The notes below the pieces were generated by a model. The model was not told the DNA's origin. It made no database searches and saw only the letters and a program-made list of their open reading frames with translations. The position numbers and the translations under genes are program-made. From NCBI RefSeq assembly GCF_036588685.1, contig NC_086383.1, forward strand, positions 50,984,448 to 51,048,447: 64,000 nucleotides of DNA, given 5' to 3'. Shown here piece after piece: positions 59,001 through 64,000 of this stretch. Source of the stretch: Mytilus trossulus. Taxonomy: Eukaryota; Mollusca; Bivalvia; Mytilida; Mytilidae. Numbering within the stretch: position 1 is the stretch's first letter; the number at the start of each line of letters is the position of its first letter.

Positions 59001-62000
59001 AGAAGTCGGAGGGAATGCTCCCAAATTTCTCTGAGGATTAAGGCCAGTCAGAGATATAACATTTTTTAATTCTTTGTCAATTTATTCCTTTCTGCACCCG
59101 TTGTATAAAAAATTTAACCAACATGTGGTTTGTTTGATCTCAGGTTTTCGATGGTGAAAATCTGATTATGACGTCGAATTTTCTTGCTTTCCTTGCTTTC
59201 CTCTGAATTTCCTATTGTGACGGCATGGAAAAATGCGACCATGCCTGATGACGTCACATAAGAAAGAACACATCTTTTTCAGATCATTCGAAAAAAAGGA
59301 ATAAGTTTGCCTGCATATTGTTTGAAAATAATTAAAGAAACACATGCTCTGGTCATTATTTCTTACAATAAATTAAAATACATTGTAATTAAGCATGATG
59401 CATGTCTGAGCAAATGCTTTGAAGTGATATAGAGAAGCTGTGATAACACCCTTTAGTTATTACAGGTATTTTTTTTCTGTAATAACATATAAATGTAGGT
59501 GTACTATGCAAAATTGGCAAATTATGAACTGTATCTTTCAATAGTTAAGTATACATAAAGACAATAGTAATATCAATAGAACTTGTTTACATTTTAACTA
59601 AACTGATGATGTATATTGTCCCTTTGCAAACATGTAACAGACGTATGTTATCACAGTTCTATGATTTTGTAGTCCACAATAACAAATGTATGTTCTTTTT
59701 CTGTAATAACCCTATAGAGTTACATCACTGACTGTAGGGAGGGATGTCAGAGTTTCCTGGTGTCACACCAAGTAAAACTAAGTGTTTGTAGTTTGGGAAG
59801 GCTTTCACAAAATCTGTACTGTCATGACTGTATGTCTCATTTACTTTTTGTGCTGACATGAATTATCATTGATACGGTAATATATATAAAATAACTGTTT
59901 ACCAAATTTTGAATTTTTGAAATACTAAGTCGTAAATTACCTTAGCTGTATTTGGCAAAACTTTTAGGAATTTTTGTCTTTTGTAGACGAAACACCCGTC
60001 TGGCATATATACAAAATTTAGTCCTGGTATCTATGATGAGTTTATTTAATATTTTAGCACATATCCATGTTTTAAGATTAATTATTAATCTTTTAATTTT
60101 TACTATTTTCAGATAATGCCAGTGTAAATATGCAACAGTTAGACGAGAGAGTTGTTGGCATGTATAAAAGTATTAGACAGATTTTACAGAAATATAGAAG
60201 TGGAAAGCTCCCTAAAGCCTTTAAAGTTATCCCAAATTTACAGAACTGGGAACAGGTATACAAATTATTTTGATTACATTTTGAAGTCATCCCTATAGGC
60301 CATAGTAGGTCAAGCAGTTGAAAGAAGAAATTTGATTGCAATATATTTAATTATTTAAGCATCCATGACAAGATGGGCCAAGATGGCAACATCAAATTAA
60401 GAATATTCATTATTTTTGCAGTTGACTTAACATTTCACCATCTTTAGATAAACCAGTTTTGAAAATAATCAGTCCAGCCAGATTTCAATGAGATAACAAG
60501 AATGTTTTAATTATTTTTCCTAGAATTTTTTTTTTCTGCTTTCTGTTTGCTATTTTTACTGGGCCGCACCACTTCCAGTAAACATGATATCCTTCCACTT
60601 TCCTGGATTGATTTCCCCAAAAGATGCAAGATTTTTTTAAAAGTCTATATATTGTGTTGTTCCGATGATCTGAATAAGTCGGAAATCAGTGTGTTGGGAC
60701 TGGCGATGTCGATAATCGATTGGGATTTTGTTCAATCGATTGTCGTTAAAGTTTCCGGACTTTGAGCTTGTCAACTTCCAGTCCGTTTATTGTTTGCATT
60801 TCATATATGCGCAGTCAAACAATATTAACAAAAAATATCAGTCGATGACAGTAACAATGTCAAACATCCTATAATTAAAGAAATAACTAATTTCCTTCTT
60901 TATAAACGTGACAAAAAGCATTTGCAGATTGATGGAATGGTATTTAAGATTAATAACTTTGTATGAAATACTTTCTTTCAATACCGGTACTTGTTACTTG
61001 AGAGCGTACAAATAATTCTGATTTTAGACAAAATAATTCCGTTGCTTCATTAAAACGTGTTGCAAGTTGCCTTTTATAAATGTGTTATCCATTTGTAGCA
61101 TCAAAAACGTCATATTCCTTTCCAGATTGCTTGCCAAACATCGTTTACTTTTGTAAATTTTCCGAAATTTGTCCGCCATTTATAAAAATATAAAAATCAC
61201 GAATCGGATACGGTTCAACTATGTAAAAATTCCGCATTCTTGCAATTATAAGTTCAGACGCAAGAATGACACAATTGAAAGAAAATAATGATAACAAAAG
61301 TAATAAAAGTGTTCTACACGAATTAACAGACATTGGCTTAATAGTTTATACCCATGTATACTGTGAAATGCAAATGCATTGTATTATTTTTTTCTGGTAA
61401 TTTTAAATTTCTAAAAGTTAAAAAAACTTTATATATCTTTTCCTAATTTGAAGCATTCAAATGTTTATACAGCTATGTTATTGAATTTTTTTTGTGAGTT
61501 TCACCATTGAAATTTAGAAATGTTAGTGTCACTGTTGGTAATTATGAGATAAAATATGTTCAATATGAATCTTGATTCTTATTAATTCATTGTTTTAACT
61601 GCTAAATAGATAATTATCAAAGGTACCAGAATTATAATTTAGTAGTTAGTACGCCAGAATATGAAATGGAAACAAAAGATCAAATATGAATATATAAACT
61701 CTGCAATGATATGGATATACACATTAGACAAGTACAATGAGACTAAATGCATGATTTCTTTTAAAAAAAGAGGGCAAGGTGTAATGATCCGATTATAACC
61801 GATAGTCGGTTGGTTGCTGTCAACCGATTGTAATAGATAATCGGTTGGTAATTTCAACCGATTATCCAACACTATCTATATATATGTTTCAACTCAGCAT
61901 AAACCTATAATCAAACAGAAAAAATTGAGTTCAGAAAAAAATTCGGAAAAAAATGCACTATTTTGTTCCCTCCATGTTTTGACGTGCACTGGAAACTGGA

Positions 62001-62904
62001 GTTGTAATAGAAGACTGGTACCTGAACTAGTTTCTCTATAAGTTTCCTTGTACTAGCTGTAGAGTTTGATAAATTTTACAAGATTATGAACATTTAAAAC
62101 ATGTTTGAGTTGTCATTTCAGATATTGTATTTAATCGAGATGTGGTCAGAAGCATCTATGTACCAGGCCACTAGAATATTTACCTCTAATTAAATGTATT
62201 ATTTCAGATATTGTATTTAACAGAACCTGAGACTTGGTCAGCAGCCTCTATGTACCAGGCTACCAGAATATTTACCTCTAATTTAAATGTACATGTATTA
62301 TTTCAGATATTGTATTTAACAGAACCTGAGACTTGGTCAGCAGCCTCTATGTACCAGGCTACCAGAATATTTGTTTCTAATCTAAATGCAAAAATGGCAC
62401 AGAGGTAAATGTAACAACAAAACTTGAGTCGTGATCAATCTTAATCATAAGATTTTTTGTAAATTCAACTCCAGACCTGTGTTTTGTCTACAAAAAACAC
62501 ATCATTGATGATGTAATGATAAACATTAATTAAAGATAAAAGTCTCAAAAAGTTGAAAAAATAGTTTAAACTTTCATCAGAGTCACTGTATTGCAGTTTG
62601 CCTACCAGTTAACATCATATTTGAAATTTTAATCCTGGTATCTATGATGAGTTCATTTACGATATTGAAATGTTTAATTGATTATTGTTTATGGATTTTC
62701 AAATTTAAGGTTTAAAAGAAATAATAACAAAAAAACTCTTTGAAAGGAAACTTTCCTTGCATGACAATAATTTTCCAACTACAAGTATAAAATGGTAAAT
62801 TATAATCGAGAATATATTTTTTCAGATTTTTCAATTTGGTTTTATTTCCAAGAATAAGAGATGACATTTCAGAATTTAGACGACTCAATTTTCATTTGTA
62901 TATG
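47016..62904 (+). CDS. BYSL: Bystin (ribosome biogenesis factor), first seven exons; continues past the window
   Basis: Exons: 47016-47162, 51225-51310, 56861-56969, 57589-57721, 60113-60255, 62307-62404 and 62826-62904. All have GT/AG borders and matching phases, giving 265 residues of a protein usually near 430. Bystin acts in the nucleolus and cytoplasm in maturation of 18S rRNA and 40S subunits (yeast Enp1). Diagnostic segments are TLADQIL (exon 1), [10 protein letters not shown] (exon 2), an acidic Asp/Glu/Ser stretch (exon 3), [14 protein letters not shown] (exon 4), [15 protein letters not shown] and NWEQ (exon 5), YLTEPETW and MYQATRIF (exon 6), and LPR-like FPRIRDD with NFHLYM (exon 7). 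The ATG has A at -3 and G at +4. Intron 2 (5.5 kb) is almost all repeats. The next expected exon was not found before 64000. Exon 6 has two upstream copies, listed separately. Confidence 0.95.
47333..48588. mobile_element. Possible inverted-repeat element in bystin intron 1
   Basis: Ends GCAGAGCTCCAGATAAG and CTTATCTGGAGCTCTGG are complementary. AAAACCCAAT-type motifs recur near both ends (47385-47450 and 48424-48465) without clean inverted order. No transposase recognised. Confidence 0.5.
49194..49839. mobile_element. 646-bp DNA-transposon-like element, perfect ends and CATGT target duplication
   Basis: Ends CAGTCAGGGGTACTACTTG and CAAGTAGTACCCCTGACTG are exact complements and pairing continues for about 80 bp. 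CATGT lies directly outside both ends. ACTTATACAAGTAAAT motifs recur inside. No coding capacity. Confidence 0.8.
50297..50535 (+). mobile_element. Solitary tail of the reverse-transcriptase family in bystin intron 1
   Basis: Blocks GCAACACGACCGGTGCCAC, GCAAGATCTGCTTACCC, GAGATCACCCCTAG, AGCCATGGCATTG and TTTGGTATCTTTCGTCCC. No coding part. Confidence 0.65.
51330..56705. repeat. Nested tandem-repeat complex filling bystin intron 2
   Basis: Module 1 (about 160 bp; CACAAGGTTTATGACCAC, TTGATTTTGGGAGTTTTGG, AGGAATTAGGGGCC) repeats three or four times near 52.0-52.45 and 53.65-54.3 kb. Module 2 (about 130 + 130 bp alternating; TTGGGGTTCTTTGATATGC) repeats many times at 52.5-53.27 and 54.3-55.1 kb. 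Left edges ACGACCGCAAAWTTT occur at 51957 and 53597. Right edges CTCTGCGGTCGTATAAAGC followed by GCATCTGGTT occur near 51780, 55760, 56175 and 56660. A 0.41-kb block is directly duplicated (55405-55803 and 55806-56220). Open frames here are shadows. Confidence 0.85.
58193..58797. repeat. Direct duplication of about 300 bp in bystin intron 4
   Basis: Two diverged units share TTAGCATAACAAATRGTGAA, TATTTTCTTTTTTACTTG, CTTTAAACTGC and TTTGTTTCAAGCAAT blocks. Confidence 0.65.
59840..60050 (+). repeat. Dispersed repeat family E copy in bystin intron 4
   Basis: Blocks GTGCTGACATGAATTATCA, ACCTTAGCTGTATTTGGC, ACGAAACACCCGTCTGGC and TGGTATCTATGATGAGTTTA. It ends about 60 bp before exon 5. Confidence 0.6.
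61785..61872. repeat. Palindromic ATCGGTTG array in bystin intron 5
   Basis: Alternating CCGATAGTCGGTTG, CAACCGATTG, AATCGGTTGG and CAACCGATTATCC motifs. A related ATCGATTGGG / CAATCGATTG pair is near 60713-60740, so a diverged inverted element may span 60.7-61.87 kb. Confidence 0.5.
62122..62306 (+). repeat. Two extra upstream copies of bystin exon 6 with their acceptors
   Basis: Copy 1 starts at 62122 after TCATTTCAG; copy 2 starts at 62208 after TTATTTCAG; the functional exon starts at 62307 after the same TTATTTCAG. Copy 2 is 99 nt from its acceptor to the next, a multiple of three with no stop, so using its acceptor would insert 33 residues in frame (most of exon 6 twice). Copy 1 is 86 nt, has lost about three codons in the TEPETW region and ends in TAA, so its use would truncate the protein. 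Copies 2 and 3 are nearly identical over about 75 nt, while copy 1 has diverged. This suggests two successive duplications. The 3' splice donor exists only after the last copy. Confidence 0.85.
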
Positions 62905-62963
62905 GTGAGTACAAAAACCAAAATATTATTAAGTGGGGATGGTATGGATTATTTTGATAAAAT

Positions 62964-63165
62964 ATTACTGTAAATTCAGAAATTATTCCAAGCATTATTA
63001 TTGCGATTTTGTCGATTAACAATTTTTGCGATATTGAGTAAAATCTGGTTGAATTCATATAAAAAAAAATTAAAAATGTGAGTTTAAATTATTGCCATAA
63101 TAACCTGTGGCAATTTTTCACAATAAAAAAAAACATTGCAATAATTTTTAAATTTTCAACATCAG
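62964..63165. mobile_element. MITE, CTGTAAATTCAG family, copy 2
   Basis: The left arm TACTGTAAATTCAGAAATTA is clear. The right arm is decayed (GCAATAATTTTTAAATTTTC). It lies just downstream of bystin exon 7. Confidence 0.6.
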
Positions 63166-63693
63166 TTCATCTTTAGATCAATGACAATCTAATAATAATA
63201 CAAATTATGTATATGCAAGCTTTGCCTATAAGGATCTTACGTAATTCAGCTTTTTACTTTCTGATCTGGTAAATATTACCTTAGCCAATGAAATGTCTGC
63301 CTGCAAATTTTTGAAGATGCGTATCAATTTTACAAAATCAGAGGAACAGAAAATAGAACTAAGCATTTTCTTATCCTTGCAAGCCATGCATGGACACAGG
63401 TTCTGTATCTAAACAGGTTGAATCATTAAAAAAATAAAGTTATGCACATTTTAATTTAATTGGTATACACATTGCATGTATTTCAACTTGCACATTTTTC
63501 TTCTGTAACTATTGGACATCTGTTGGTCCACTCTCGCTCAACTCTTAACTGTAATATGGTCCAATTGAAAAACTGAAATAAACAGAGCATTAATCCATTG
63601 TATTTAATAAAATAGACAAAAAACAGTAATGTTTAAGGGTCATTCCAATACAGGGTTTGTTGCAATGTCACATCTACAATAATTCAATTTTTA

Positions 63694-63861
63694 GGTTTGT
63701 CTGTCCCATATCAGGTTAAATGTTTTGGTTTGTCTGTCCCATATCAGGTTAAATTTTTTGGTTTGTCTGTCCCATATCAGGTGAATTTTTTTGGTTTGTC
63801 CGTCCCATATCAGGTTAAATTTTTAGGTTTGTCTGTCCCATATTGGGTTAAATATTTTGGT
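63694..63861 (+). repeat. Tandem repeat of about 33-36 bp, GGTTTGTCTGTCCCATATCA
   Basis: Five clear units, each GGTTTGTCTGTCCCATATCA followed by GGTTAAATTTTT with small changes. It lies downstream of bystin exon 7. Confidence 0.85.
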
Positions 63862-64000
63862 TATTAGAATAAAAGATAGTTTACAATGAAGTTGTCATTA
63901 TAACTTGAAACTAAATGGACATGCGCCAGTAAGCAGAGAAAACTATAACACATGTGATCGTTAGAAAGGCACATTTAATAATGATCATGAGGCGGTAAAC

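Overview
The window is animal nuclear DNA: AT-rich, intron-rich, and packed with short transposon-derived repeats. The gene content and repeat types point to a bivalve mollusc, probably a marine mussel relative. That assignment is an inference from family resemblance; no database was searched.

Layout. (1) 1-4.4 kb is gene-poor. It holds a broken MULE-type transposase fragment and a roughly 1 kb element with clustered TTGCGCCA motifs near its ends. (2) 4.46-10.71 kb, minus strand: SDR gene A, a complete six-exon short-chain dehydrogenase of the SDR16C / 17-beta-HSD11-like group (300 aa). (3) 11-15 kb: a decayed reverse-transcriptase element on the minus strand, then a plus-strand Mab-21/cGAS-like pseudogene. 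(4) 17.87-21.65 kb, plus strand: an intact two-exon Mab-21/cGAS-like receptor-type gene (759 aa model). (5) 22-27.7 kb: a graveyard of retroelement and MITE copies. (6) 27.85-44.48 kb, minus strand: SDR gene B, a paralogue of A with six exons, plus a second intact set of its last three exons (4', 5', 6') lying downstream. (7) 44.8-46.9 kb: a LINE 3' fragment and a GC-rich 32-bp minisatellite in the divergent interval between gene B and the next gene. (8) 47.0 kb to the window end, plus strand: the first seven exons of bystin (BYSL), whose remaining exons lie outside.

The two SDR genes share all five intron positions and phases, so they arose by tandem duplication. The spare exon set 4'-6' is open, has intact splice sites and carries exactly the phase needed to join exon 3 of gene B. 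Gene B may therefore encode two dehydrogenases with a common NAD(P)-binding half and alternative substrate-binding halves. Bystin exon 6 is preceded by two further copies of itself. The nearer copy is in frame and could add 33 residues; the farther one is shortened and carries a stop.

No tRNA, rRNA or CRISPR array was recognised. Exon coordinates below were read by eye from splice signals, reading phase and family conservation, and have not been checked against transcripts.
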